Source of the DNA: Candidatus Kerfeldbacteria bacterium
Lineage (GTDB): Bacteria; Patescibacteriota; Patescibacteriia; UBA9570
DNA length: 41,739 nucleotides
NCBI GenBank assembly: GCA_016182495.1
Contig: JACPGK010000001.1
Location: 1-41,739 of the forward strand
Reading direction: 5' to 3'
How positions within the stretch are numbered: position 1 is the stretch's first letter; the number at the start of each line of letters is the position of its first letter. A program made the translations under genes and the position numbers. Under the pieces are notes generated by a model. It had not been told where the DNA came from. It made no database searches and saw only the letters and a list, made by a program, of their open reading frames with translations. Below are positions 23,871-33,973 of this stretch, piece after piece.

Positions 23871-25035
23871 TGGTATTGCTGTTCTGGTTGCTGTTACCAG
23901 ACTGGGTTTTTTTGTTGGCCTTAGTGAGAGCAAAACTTTTGGCCATCAGGGTAAAGGTGCTTTGAAAATGTACTTCTTTGCTGTTACCAAAACGATAACT
24001 AATGGCATAGACATAATCCGTTGTGGCATAATAGGCTGTGTAACCATCAATGCTTACAACACCAGCCAGCCCACCAAACGAGGTAATGGGAGTAAGGGTT
24101 GCTTCATCCACCTTAGTTTGATCAACGTACCAATCCAAAGCGGTAAAACCAGTCGGATTATCTTCCACAATTACTTCAACAAACTGTCCGGCGGTATCAA
24201 GGGCTTTAGGCGTAAATAAAATTTCATCAGCCGAGCCTTCTGCTAAAGCTTCGGCAATCCAATCAGCCGGATAAGTAATGGTATAACCAAACTCTTTATT
24301 GACATAGTTACTCACAATCGGATTATCTTGAATGCGACCACTACTAACAGAATTATTAGGGTCATAACCGGCGATTACTTCGGCACCATCGTTATAGCCA
24401 TCACTATCAGTATCTGGCAAATCGGCTTTGGTGCCATATAACTGCTCTTCTTCGTTGGTGAGGGCATCTTTATCAGTATCTTTACTCGGCGTTACGCTAC
24501 TAACCGTATTAGTCACTGTAGTATTAGTATTGGTAGGAGTGGTGGTATTACTGTTGACAGGTGTATTGATATTGGTCACATTGGTATTGGTGGCATTAGT
24601 ATTCGGCACAGTATTGGTAACTGTGGTAGCGTTAACGTTAGTATTAGCATTGACTGGCTCGGTGACTGTTTGATTTTGATTCGTTACAGCAGTAACACTG
24701 GTGTTGGTATCAGCGTTGCGTAAAAAATAGAATGCCACTCCACCAATAATACCTAGCACCGCTAGCACAATAATGCCAATCAGTACCCAGGTGAGCCAGC
24801 CTGATTTTTTAGACTTACCTGGAGCTGCACCAGTGCCTGAACCTTTCAAAAATTTTTCAGGCATCGTATACACTGGCTCTGGAGCAGCCGCATTTGGAGC
24901 TGGGGCCACCGATACTGGAACATTCAAATTGGACCCCGCTGGCGGCGGTACTGGATTAAAAGCTTGGGGTTGAGCTGGTGGCTGAACTGGTGGCACTGGG
25001 GTTGGCATTGGGGGTGGGGTTTGTGGAAAATCCAT
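23848..25035 (-). CDS. Membrane-anchored surface protein with TSP3 calcium-binding repeat
   Basis: A 395-residue protein with a Pro-rich cytoplasmic N-terminus (about 1-60), a single membrane helix at 80-104, a long Thr/Asn/Val linker (NTNVNATTVTNTVPN type, about 110-190), then acidic repeats DTDKDALTNEEEQLYGT and DTDSDGYNDGAEVIAGYDP that match thrombospondin type-3 calcium loops. The C-terminal 150 residues form a compact domain (YTITYPADWIAEAL) of a type seen in many CPR surface proteins; function unknown. It is the second of two TSP3 proteins behind the giant surface gene, 12 bases from the previous stop. Confidence 0.8.
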   Translation of the reverse strand: MDFPQTPPPMPTPVPPVQPPAQPQAFNPVPPPAGSNLNVPVSVAPAPNAAAPEPVYTMPEKFLKGSGTGAAPGKSKKSGWLTWVLIGIIVLAVLGIIGGVAFYFLRNADTNTSVTAVTNQNQTVTEPVNANTNVNATTVTNTVPNTNATNTNVTNINTPVNSNTTTPTNTNTTVTNTVSSVTPSKDTDKDALTNEEEQLYGTKADLPDTDSDGYNDGAEVIAGYDPNNSVSSGRIQDNPIVSNYVNKEFGYTITYPADWIAEALAEGSADEILFTPKALDTAGQFVEVIVEDNPTGFTALDWYVDQTKVDEATLTPITSFGGLAGVVSIDGYTAYYATTDYVYAISYRFGNSKEVHFQSTFTLMAKSFALTKANKKTQSGNSNQNSNTNANSAAS

Positions 25036-25047
25036 AATATTATGTTA

Positions 25048-25593
25048 TTATTCTAAGTCGAATAAGCGTTTAGTTGGGTCGGGATGATTAGGGTGATAAA
25101 AATTTTCTACTTCGATACCATCACTATAGCCATCGCCATCGGTATCATTAGCTCGCGGATCAGTTAAATACACCCGGACTTCTTCTCGATCAGATAAACC
25201 ATCTTCATCAGTATCTTTCTTCTTTGGGTTAGTATTATGCTCTAATTCTTCATCATCCGATAAACCATCGTAATCAGCATCACTATACGTAGTAACATTG
25301 ATTACAGGAATACTAATATTGGTTGTAGTAGTATTAGTAGTTGGTATAGTGAGATTAGTAGTTGTGGTAATAGTACTAGTAGTGTTATTAGAACGTTGTT
25401 GCAGCCACCAATATACTCCAAAACCAACTGCACTTAATAATATCAAACCACCCAGGCTGCTGGCAATAATCCATATCCAGCGGCGTGGTGTTTCAACCGA
25501 TTCAGTCGGTACCACTGGTTCAATCGTCGGACTGGGTGAGGCCGTTTCAACATCGGAAAAAATATCTTGAACGTCATTCGAAGTTTCCGGCAT
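25048..25593 (-). CDS. Membrane-anchored TSP3-repeat protein
   Basis: The start ATG 25593 (MPETSNDVQDIFSDV) is preferred; it overlaps the giant gene end by 20 bases. The 181-residue product has a short acidic N-terminus, a membrane helix at about 39-63, a Thr/Asn-rich linker and three TSP3-type calcium repeats: DADYDGLSDDEE, DTDEDGLSDREE and DTDGDGYSDGIE. It ends soon after, at NHPDPTKRLFDLE, so it is essentially a calcium-binding stalk. With its neighbours it probably belongs to one cell-surface assembly. Confidence 0.8.
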   Translation of the reverse strand: MPETSNDVQDIFSDVETASPSPTIEPVVPTESVETPRRWIWIIASSLGGLILLSAVGFGVYWWLQQRSNNTTSTITTTTNLTIPTTNTTTTNISIPVINVTTYSDADYDGLSDDEELEHNTNPKKKDTDEDGLSDREEVRVYLTDPRANDTDGDGYSDGIEVENFYHPNHPDPTKRLFDLE

Positions 25594-28500
25594 AATCAGA
25601 ATCAAGAGTTGTTTCCGTTGGGGTGACAACGTAATTAAAGGTGGCGCAGCCTCGATCACTGAAATCTGGATAGTAGTCAGCACAGGGATTATACGGAGCG
25701 TCGTCAACAGATAATTCTTGCCAACTGCCTGTACCACTATATTCTAAATTTCCATACAAACCAAACGAGCCGTCGCTAGGATTATATTTATATTGATACA
25801 AATATGAACCAGCCGGACCATAATAATCTTTTAAGACTGGATCCCAACAGGTGCCGGCTTCATCATAATACGTAAAGCTAGGATCACTGGGGTTATCGCC
25901 AGCCGCTAAATCTGGCGGATGATAAGGACAAGCGTTAGTGGCATCGTTGTAGGTATTCGTTGGATCTGTTGGTAGGCTTTGTGCTAGAGCATTACCTAAT
26001 ACCGAATTCCATGATGACCAAATTGAACCAGTTAAACCAGCAATATATGAACCTACCGCTACATCAGGAAAGTTATTGACCTCATCACCATCCGAATCGT
26101 TATAGTAGTAGCTTGATAACAAGTACGCCATAGTGCCAAGATCATTAATCCGTTGGGTATCACGAATGATCTTTTGCTTCTCAAGCTTGCAATCAGCTGC
26201 TAAGGCAGCATTGCTATTAAATTCAAATCGCTCTAACAGTTCTCGAACCAAAGCTTCAGTTTGATCATTAGCATCTTCACTATAGGCAATAACATAAATA
26301 TATGGTGTTACGGTAGCGGTCGCGTCATTCAAATTGGTGGCGGCTACATACATGGTATTGCCAACTTGAACAGCTTGATACCCATCCATTGTGATACTGG
26401 TGCTACTGGCATCCGCCTCGCTAGCATGCAATACATACCACAGGCCTGGATCAATACTATCGGCTACTGTACTGCTGGCATTATCTAAATCATTAGGATA
26501 TACCCGAATAGCGATGGTATTATTATTGGCGTTTGGATCATTAGTGAGAGCGACCGCATCTTTAAAAGCAACTTCATGAATAAATTCTACATTGCCACCA
26601 TAAGCGGCTTGTACGCCAGCTTGATCACGTTCAAACACATCTACAAAATCGGGTAAAAAATCATTGGCTTGAGGATCACTCCCTCGACAATATGACCAAT
26701 ATAAATTATAGGTGGTATTTTCATACGATGATAAATACTCACTGTTACAAAACAACACTCGAATAGTTTGAGCCACACTTAACTGATCATCCCAGGTAGC
26801 ATTTTGACCAATAATAGTAACGGATATCGTATCACTATCTTCTAAATCACCGGCCGTGATAGTTTGTTGATTAACATCTTCATTAAAACCACCACTTGAC
26901 CAATTAGGATTGGTTTCATCACAGGTTAATGTATTATCAGCAGCATCAAGTACTGCACAATTAACCGTTTCGTCGGTGTTGAAGGTCACCTCACAGGTTG
27001 ATTCATCGCCAACCATAGTACAACTATCAGCCACCGTACAGATACAGGTATTGGTGGTGCTATCATAAGTGGAATCAAGGGTATCGCATATGCCATTGGG
27101 GGAATCGGTGCTACAGGTAACGCCACTGGTAGTGGTACAACTAATGACCGCTTCGTTATCTACGGTAGCAGCATCGTCAGCGGCCAGTGAACAACTTTCT
27201 TCAAAATCACAACTACATGAACCGGTATCACCCTCGGAAATAATACCAACCACTGGGCAAGCATCGGCCTGTAAATCAGTTAAGGAATCATACACTGTAT
27301 CCCAATCATACTCCCAATCATAGGTGCCATCTAATCGAGTAATGGCTTGATCATCAGCGCCATCATCAGCGCCATCGCCATTGGTATCAACCTCACTATC
27401 AGCAAAGCTATCAATCAGTTCAACCGTACCATCACTATTACGATCCGCCCCAGTAGAGGTAGCTCCGGCATCAGGCAGGCTATCATTGCCAGCAGCATAC
27501 ACTGTTGCTATCAATGCTTGGGTTTCTTCGGCTGCGGTCATGGTATAATCATTATCGCTAAACGCACTATCAACCGCCTCCAACGTAACATAGCTAGGTG
27601 AACAGTTAGTAGCAAATTGATCTGTGGTAGCGGTAGTAAAGGTTAAACGCACTTGCGTAGTAGCATCACACATACCAGCAGCTACTTGCTCGCTATCACA
27701 GCCAGCCGCTATACCGTTGGCTAAACTCACAATACCATGTTGATAGGCAGCATTGCTGTAATCGACATCCCCATAACCGGTGAATTGATCAGCGGTATCT
27801 GATACGGTATAGGTATACCCTCCAATAACACTGTCAGCCGCAATCAACAACTCGTATTGGGTATTAAATTGGAGTAATTCTGACTGGGTTACTGTTAAAG
27901 TTGATAAATCAGAGCTCAAGTTAATATCGGCTATCACACTACCGCTGCCACCAACTGGGCGTAACTGCACATATTCAATGAAGGCTAAATCTTCTAACGC
28001 AATATCATCGCTGTTAGGATCAACATCAGCCGGTACGGTTTCGACTGTATTGGTATTAAATGGCCAAGCTGCGCTGGTGATAATGGGTTCACTAAAATGA
28101 ATCTGAAACTCACCGTTGGGACACACTCCCGTATCGCCTTGTTCGGGAGTAGTGACATCATCGAATAGTATCAGCGGTTGTGAGGCACACGTGCCATAAT
28201 CATAATTATCATCACCAACGTTAGTGGTACTATCGTACACACAACTGGTAGTATTACAACATGAATCTGGTTCAGCTCGACAAAATCCATTATTGGCTGT
28301 AGTGCAGGCACCAAAATTATCGTCGTATTCTAAGTTACAATGTAAATTATCTCCGGCCGATGCACAATCGCCGCATGAGTTACAACTGACTGGAAATTCA
28401 ATACCATTGCTCACACACTGGGTAGCATCGCTGGTAGTAGCAATGACTGCTACATCACCGGTTTCGGCTAACGTTGGTACATCGATATAATAATTGGTAT

Positions 28501-31500
28501 CGGCAGTATATTGAGTTGTCCAATCGGTAATATCGGCTGGTACGGCATTAGTAAATTCAACTGAACCAGCCAACTCAACAAAGCTGGCACTATCAGCCGT
28601 GCAACTATAGGTAACAGCACAGCTTGATTGATTTACTGGAATCGTACAAGTGGCACTGGCATCAGCCGGATCAGTATAGATGCAATACCCATTGGTAGCA
28701 TCGTAGGTAGTATAGTCATTACTGGTAGCAGTACTGCACACTTCGGCTGGATTACTAGGATTAACGTAATAGGTATCCCCTAAATTGCAAGTTTCACTAG
28801 TAGAAATTTGACAGCTTGTTGCACCAACAATACTGTTACAGGTGATGGTTGGATCAGTTGGGTCAGTATAGGTACAATAGTGATTACCATCGGCGTCAAC
28901 GGCAATGGATTCATACGCCGTAAAGGCGTTGGAAGTAGTATCACTACACGTTTCGGTAGGATCACTGGGATTCACATAATAACTGACAGTTTGTGTAACG
29001 GTGCAAGCTGAACCACCTTCGCTAATATTACATTGGCCTAAACTAGCCGTGGCACAAGTGCAATAGCCACTAGCCTCACCATAAAAATTATCACCGCTCA
29101 AAGTTTCATCATTACCATACGGGCCATAGGCTGGGTTAATATTACATAACACTGGTAAATCAACGGCTGAACAGGTGTTATCCTGGGTAAAAATGGCAGT
29201 ATTGCTTGATTGACTCACTAAGGTACCACCGCCAGCATTATACACTTGCTGCACTACCACATTAGCGCTGGTATCGGTGCCGCTGAAAATTGGATTAGTG
29301 GTACTTTCAGGAGCAGTGACAATAATTTGCGTATTGCTCCAACCATCAGTGGTACTACAGGCTAATGGGGCATCAACGGTATCAAACTGTACTGTACTAT
29401 AAGTTGGGCTATAGATGGCAGGATTATAATACGTACCAAAATGACACCCTTGAATCGTCACCGGCTGACCTTCGGAGCCAGTGGTGGGGCTAAGGCTAGT
29501 GATATACGGAGAGCACATACCGTTCACACAGGCTGATTGACAGGCACCATAGCTGCAATCGGTATCGTTAACACAAGCATTACATATTTCTGCTTCGCGA
29601 CATTCGCCGGCCGAACAACATCCGCTGGCACAATCCCAGTTACTGCTGCATGACACCGTAAAATCAATAGCATTACTGGTATAGTTATCACTGGTCACTT
29701 GCACGCCCTCATCATCACTGACCGCTCCATTGGGCACAGGCGTATCGTCAATATGGCTATCAAACCAGGCAGCTAAAGTAGCATCGGCATCCACCCAGCT
29801 ACCGGCACCGGCCGCAAACCGAGCCCGGTAATGAGTATCGGCCGTCAACAAAGAAAAATGTTCTCCATATAAATCAACTGGTGTGCCTTCTTCAGCAGTA
29901 GCTGGATCAACTCGACACAAACATGGGGTCACTTCGGATCCAATCGTACAATTTGAACCACCATCAGCCGTACTATAGGTATCGGATAAATAGGCTCCGT
30001 CAACATCATTAAAATAATAACTCGCTAGGGTAATACCGTAATCGTCTGGCGTGATGGTGGTTGGTACTTGCACTACCACTTGGTCATTATCCCAAGTATC
30101 CAAACAGGTTGCTTCGTTTGGATAAGATACTGGAGTATCGTTCAATGTTACCGAACCAGTAGCTGGCGCATTATAGCTGGCATCGGTGGCATCACAAGTA
30201 TCTGTACCAGTCACCACACAACTAGTATTAGCTTCACTCACCAAGCAAGAACCGCCGCCGTTAGTACACGTACAATTTTCTAAACCACCAGCTTCGGCAA
30301 AATTAGCACTGGGAGAAGTAGCAGTGCAAGCAGTCTCCAGCGTGCACAAACTTTCACCCAGCGTACAGCTATCAACGTAATTCGATAAAATGCAACTATT
30401 GGAACCTTCATACACATTACACACCTCACCGGTATCAGCGGCTGTACAATTACAGGTGGCAGTATTTTGTCGATCGGGTCCAAAATAACAACCGTTAATG
30501 GTTAAACAACCGCCCGGTCCAACATCTGGTGTACCCGTAGCATTGTTAGGTGAAAAACTAATAATATCCGGAGCACAATGTGACGTGACTGGATCACAGT
30601 ATGTATCTTGACAAGTATTGGTAAAACAATCTTCATCTGACGTACAATAACCATAATCAACCACCACATGACCGTCATCGCTGGGACCATCACTACCATC
30701 AGCTGGATTCAGCAAAGTAACAATTACGGCTGCGTCACCAGTATTAATAGTATCTTCACCTTGCAAACAAACGCTAGTATAGCCGTTAGTGGTAGTGTCA
30801 CTGGTGCTTTCTGATGGTGAAGCATCGTTACCAAATTGCACTACATCGTAACCGGCCGCTGGGTTGGTAATATTCCAATTATACGTACCAGCATCATCGA
30901 GCACTAAACAATCGGCAGTAAGTTGTTGGACGCGCATACTATATGGTTCTGCCACAGTATCGTTATTGGTATCGTAACTATAGGTATCCAAACAACGGTT
31001 AGCTGACTCATAACTGACGGCTCGTTGTGTAAACGGGCTAAGGGATACATAATCGGCCACACAAGGAGTAACATCGTTACGAACCTGAAAATACCATGAA
31101 TAGGTATCGACAATGTTGATACCATCACTATTCGTGACCGTATTTGGGATAACTACTTTGTAATACGTATCGGCTTGCAGTGGATTGAGTGGCGAAAAGG
31201 TATAGGCTTCGTAGGCATCGGCCGCTTCATGTGTTACACCATCGCCATCAATATCGGTACTGCCATTTAAGGTGATGGTACCAGTGCCGTTAGTATAGGC
31301 ATCGGTTAAAAATTCTGCAGCGTAATTACCAGCTACCGGGGTGATACAGGTAGTGTCATCAAAATTACCACCGGTATTACATTGATATACTATAGTACCA
31401 TCAGTCACCGTACTATCGGCCATATTATTATTGAAACCGAAATACACTACACTATTCACACAAGCATTATCGCCGTAACTACGGGGATTAGGTAAATAAA

Positions 31501-33973
31501 CAGCTTCTTCAGGACTACATTGATTATATTCCAACACTTGCGGCGGATCGGAGCAAGTGATGTTAAAATTCAATCCATTACTCCAGCCATTATCATTACC
31601 TACGGTTAAATCATAGGTGTCGATTTCGGTGATTGGAGTATTATTGGTGATTACCGTAGCACTAGCATAGGTAGCATCATAGCTATTCCAAGTTTGAATA
31701 GAACAGGCATCACTGTCGGCACAGGAATAATTGGTAGTATCGCCCGCTTGAAAGTTGACGTCTCCTTGGGCTTCACCGAAATTTTCACCAACAATGGTAA
31801 CGTCATCTAAGCCGGTATCGCTACAACTAGGATGTAATTCACAAATCCCTGGCCCTGGCTCGTTATCATTAATAATAAAGCTGCGCTCGTTACTGTATTT
31901 GTTGGTGGTAGCCGTTAGCACTTGAATGTTCGGCACAGCCTCAATGGCAAAACCTTCTGGCACTTGCACAATAATTTGATCGTCATCCCAACCATCAGCA
32001 CACACTACTTGAGCTTCGGTAGTATCAAAAAATACTTGCCCGCGACGAGAATTGGGATCGATAGGATCATAATCACCAAAATTACGCCCTTTAATAGTAA
32101 CGTACTGGCCAGCTGGTCCGGCACTGGGAGAGGTAGTACTAATATACGGCGAAGTAATGGTTAAAACATCAGCTGAAAAATCTGTGCCGGTACCGTTATC
32201 AACCGTGACATGACCGGTTAAACTAGCTACCGGAGTACGCAATTGTAAGGTGCCAGACCCAACATGCGACACAAAACATGATAGATTAGCGGCATGATTT
32301 GTATCAAAACAATTTTGACCAGCGGCCGAGATGTTATTATTAAAATCAACATCGTAAAATGGATACAGGTATGAACCGGTAATAAGCGTTAAATCTGAAT
32401 CTTCCGGACCGGTGGTACCGGTGGCATTATCAACATTGAGTAAATCTTCACTGTAATAATTGCTGGCGGGAGTTACAGTATCAATTTCTGGAGTACAGTA
32501 CGGTTCATCTCCGGTGGTCCAGGTCCATTGATAATCAAAACCAACGTACTGTTCATGACTAGGTGTACATGAGACGCCTAAATTACAGGTAGTAGCATTG
32601 GGTAAAATGCATGAATTTTCATTGACAGCGACTTGGCAGATATCAACCCCACTAATACAACTACAAAAGGCTTGATTCAAACCGGCACTGGTTGTTTCAA
32701 CAAAATCATCAATTGGGCTGCCCTCGGCAGTGGTATCAAAATCACCGCTTAGTGGATTACCGCAGGTGTCATAAATAGCTCCAACGAAAGTATCGGTGGC
32801 AGCATCGCCACTATACAAATTAATGCCGTATTCGGTAAATTCTGTTAGCTGATCTTCGGGGACAGTCACTAAAGTGTCATCAGCCTCACCACCAATACTG
32901 GTAATATGAATCAAATCAACATCTAACGCATCACTGGGCCCGCTATTACTGCTTTGATACAGCCAGAAATTTTGATCATCCGGTGAAGCCGGATCTAAAC
33001 TTTCCGAGAATGAAGCCTGTAAGGTGGGATTTAAACACACCTCGGTTTCGCCGTCGGTTGGTGCCGGGCTGATTTCCACTACATCCACTGTTGGGGGAAT
33101 GTCATCGGTTTCGGTGCCAGTAGCAAAAGTAAATTCACGCTTAGGATCATTTTGAGACAAATTATAGACAGCGCCGGTTTTTGGCTCAATCCCTTGAATA
33201 GTAGTGGTTAACTCAACATCGTAAAGAGTGTTTTGATAAAAATCACTACTGGGATAAAACACTGCTGCTGTGCCGGTTTCAGAAAAATCAAATGAGCCAT
33301 CTAATTGGCTGCCAACACAACTACTGCTGGAACATAACCCCGATAAACACTCGGCACCTTCAGTGCAGCTGGCGCCGTCAATTTTACCCAAGGTAGTAGT
33401 ATGTACAGCATCATTGTTAGCTGGGATAGTGACTTTAAAACTTTCAGGAGTAATGGTGGTTAAGTTGAGTGGATAAGAAAACGTCACTGCCACAATATGA
33501 CACAACGTAACATCGGTTTCGTTATCGGCTGGGTTACTATGATCAACATAAAAAGGTGAGCCATCATTATCACAATCGCCTACACAGCCAGGTGGCTCAT
33601 TGAGATCAATATTGGCGTTGGTAAAATCGAGCAGTAAATTTAACACATATAACGCCAATCCCCAGGCGGCTAAAATAATTACTAAACCGATTGCTCCATT
33701 GCGGAGAATAGCCTTAGCTTGTTCAATTCGCTCTTCGTTACCCTGTGAACTTAACCACATAAAGCCGCCCCACAGCACAATGATAACGGCGATCAGAGCT
33801 AAAATACCAAGCGACCAATTGACCGCGGCAATAATAAGATCAATCGGTGAAGTTTGCCCGAGTAAAATAGTATAATCAGTATTAATATCAACAGCCTTAG
33901 CCAGGCGGCCGCTATTAAGCCAACCAAGCATGATGACTCCCAGCCATTGTAATCGGCGACGCCACTGTTTCAT
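25574..33973 (-). CDS. Giant cysteine-rich multidomain surface protein
   Basis: A 2,799-residue protein. The N-terminus (1-120) has an export signal (to about residue 27) and a VirB2/pilin-like pair of membrane helices at about 46-74 and 92-115, common in CPR genomes. Next come SbsA-like Ig modules (SNPADNETDVTLCHIVAVTF, GETEVCLNPTLQASFSESLD) and several IPT/TIG domains (AGPAGQYVTIKGRNFGDYD, EGQPVTIQGCHFGTY, GLDDVTIVGENFG). Between them lie Cys-rich disulfide-type modules and at least eight CxC...C...SC cassettes, some inserted inside IPT domains. The C-terminal 500 residues are a less repetitive domain with a possible helical part (LERFEFNSNAALAADCKLEK). Probable role: adhesion or cell-cell contact. 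It overlaps yqeY by 4 bases. Confidence 0.9.
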   Translation of the reverse strand: MKQWRRRLQWLGVIMLGWLNSGRLAKAVDINTDYTILLGQTSPIDLIIAAVNWSLGILALIAVIIVLWGGFMWLSSQGNEERIEQAKAILRNGAIGLVIILAAWGLALYVLNLLLDFTNANIDLNEPPGCVGDCDNDGSPFYVDHSNPADNETDVTLCHIVAVTFSYPLNLTTITPESFKVTIPANNDAVHTTTLGKIDGASCTEGAECLSGLCSSSSCVGSQLDGSFDFSETGTAAVFYPSSDFYQNTLYDVELTTTIQGIEPKTGAVYNLSQNDPKREFTFATGTETDDIPPTVDVVEISPAPTDGETEVCLNPTLQASFSESLDPASPDDQNFWLYQSSNSGPSDALDVDLIHITSIGGEADDTLVTVPEDQLTEFTEYGINLYSGDAATDTFVGAIYDTCGNPLSGDFDTTAEGSPIDDFVETTSAGLNQAFCSCISGVDICQVAVNENSCILPNATTCNLGVSCTPSHEQYVGFDYQWTWTTGDEPYCTPEIDTVTPASNYYSEDLLNVDNATGTTGPEDSDLTLITGSYLYPFYDVDFNNNISAAGQNCFDTNHAANLSCFVSHVGSGTLQLRTPVASLTGHVTVDNGTGTDFSADVLTITSPYISTTSPSAGPAGQYVTIKGRNFGDYDPIDPNSRRGQVFFDTTEAQVVCADGWDDDQIIVQVPEGFAIEAVPNIQVLTATTNKYSNERSFIINDNEPGPGICELHPSCSDTGLDDVTIVGENFGEAQGDVNFQAGDTTNYSCADSDACSIQTWNSYDATYASATVITNNTPITEIDTYDLTVGNDNGWSNGLNFNITCSDPPQVLEYNQCSPEEAVYLPNPRSYGDNACVNSVVYFGFNNNMADSTVTDGTIVYQCNTGGNFDDTTCITPVAGNYAAEFLTDAYTNGTGTITLNGSTDIDGDGVTHEAADAYEAYTFSPLNPLQADTYYKVVIPNTVTNSDGINIVDTYSWYFQVRNDVTPCVADYVSLSPFTQRAVSYESANRCLDTYSYDTNNDTVAEPYSMRVQQLTADCLVLDDAGTYNWNITNPAAGYDVVQFGNDASPSESTSDTTTNGYTSVCLQGEDTINTGDAAVIVTLLNPADGSDGPSDDGHVVVDYGYCTSDEDCFTNTCQDTYCDPVTSHCAPDIISFSPNNATGTPDVGPGGCLTINGCYFGPDRQNTATCNCTAADTGEVCNVYEGSNSCILSNYVDSCTLGESLCTLETACTATSPSANFAEAGGLENCTCTNGGGSCLVSEANTSCVVTGTDTCDATDASYNAPATGSVTLNDTPVSYPNEATCLDTWDNDQVVVQVPTTITPDDYGITLASYYFNDVDGAYLSDTYSTADGGSNCTIGSEVTPCLCRVDPATAEEGTPVDLYGEHFSLLTADTHYRARFAAGAGSWVDADATLAAWFDSHIDDTPVPNGAVSDDEGVQVTSDNYTSNAIDFTVSCSSNWDCASGCCSAGECREAEICNACVNDTDCSYGACQSACVNGMCSPYITSLSPTTGSEGQPVTIQGCHFGTYYNPAIYSPTYSTVQFDTVDAPLACSTTDGWSNTQIIVTAPESTTNPIFSGTDTSANVVVQQVYNAGGGTLVSQSSNTAIFTQDNTCSAVDLPVLCNINPAYGPYGNDETLSGDNFYGEASGYCTCATASLGQCNISEGGSACTVTQTVSYYVNPSDPTETCSDTTSNAFTAYESIAVDADGNHYCTYTDPTDPTITCNSIVGATSCQISTSETCNLGDTYYVNPSNPAEVCSTATSNDYTTYDATNGYCIYTDPADASATCTIPVNQSSCAVTYSCTADSASFVELAGSVEFTNAVPADITDWTTQYTADTNYYIDVPTLAETGDVAVIATTSDATQCVSNGIEFPVSCNSCGDCASAGDNLHCNLEYDDNFGACTTANNGFCRAEPDSCCNTTSCVYDSTTNVGDDNYDYGTCASQPLILFDDVTTPEQGDTGVCPNGEFQIHFSEPIITSAAWPFNTNTVETVPADVDPNSDDIALEDLAFIEYVQLRPVGGSGSVIADINLSSDLSTLTVTQSELLQFNTQYELLIAADSVIGGYTYTVSDTADQFTGYGDVDYSNAAYQHGIVSLANGIAAGCDSEQVAAGMCDATTQVRLTFTTATTDQFATNCSPSYVTLEAVDSAFSDNDYTMTAAEETQALIATVYAAGNDSLPDAGATSTGADRNSDGTVELIDSFADSEVDTNGDGADDGADDQAITRLDGTYDWEYDWDTVYDSLTDLQADACPVVGIISEGDTGSCSCDFEESCSLAADDAATVDNEAVISCTTTSGVTCSTDSPNGICDTLDSTYDSTTNTCICTVADSCTMVGDESTCEVTFNTDETVNCAVLDAADNTLTCDETNPNWSSGGFNEDVNQQTITAGDLEDSDTISVTIIGQNATWDDQLSVAQTIRVLFCNSEYLSSYENTTYNLYWSYCRGSDPQANDFLPDFVDVFERDQAGVQAAYGGNVEFIHEVAFKDAVALTNDPNANNNTIAIRVYPNDLDNASSTVADSIDPGLWYVLHASEADASSTSITMDGYQAVQVGNTMYVAATNLNDATATVTPYIYVIAYSEDANDQTEALVRELLERFEFNSNAALAADCKLEKQKIIRDTQRINDLGTMAYLLSSYYYNDSDGDEVNNFPDVAVGSYIAGLTGSIWSSWNSVLGNALAQSLPTDPTNTYNDATNACPYHPPDLAAGDNPSDPSFTYYDEAGTCWDPVLKDYYGPAGSYLYQYKYNPSDGSFGLYGNLEYSGTGSWQELSVDDAPYNPCADYYPDFSDRGCATFNYVVTPTETTLDSDYAGNFE
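26910..27235 (-). repeat. Cys-rich cassettes g and h in the giant gene
   Basis: Two adjacent modules start GSCSCDFEESC and TNTCICTVADSC, each with later paired Cys (C-x-V/I near DESTCEV). They share the CxC...C pattern with the other cassettes but sit outside an IPT domain. Boundaries are approximate. Confidence 0.55.
28570..29090 (-). repeat. Cys-rich cassettes d, e and f inside an IPT domain
   Basis: Three modules, beginning GYCTCATASLGQC, HYCTYTDPTDPTITC and GYCIYTDPADASATC, interrupt an IPT domain between NFYGEASGY and GSVEFTNAV. Modules d and e contain the near-identical text TYYVNPS(D/N)P(T/A)E(T/V)C. At DNA level, parts of 28660-28790 and 28850-28985 are tandem duplicates. Boundaries are approximate. 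Confidence 0.6.
30175..30470 (-). repeat. Cys-rich cassettes b and c inside an IPT domain
   Basis: Modules beginning TCNCTAADTGEVC and NCTCTNGGGSC split an IPT domain between INGCYFGPDRQNT and GSVTLNDTPV, the same loop used by cassettes d-f. Boundaries are approximate. Confidence 0.6.
32555..32670 (-). repeat. Cys-rich cassette a in the giant gene
   Basis: A single module, FCSCISGVDICQVAVNENSC and following CNLGVSC, is set into an Ig-like region before VGFDYQWTW. Boundaries are approximate. Confidence 0.5.

Noticed and set aside
24428-25570. Plus-strand ORFs rich in Val, Leu and Thr opposite the TSP3 proteins
   Set aside because: They are antisense readings of the Thr/Asn linker repeats of the real minus-strand genes and have no start signals.
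25574-33973. Repetitive DNA in the giant gene considered as a CRISPR array
   Set aside because: The repeats are in-frame, imperfect and protein-coding, without constant repeat and spacer lengths, and no cas genes are present.
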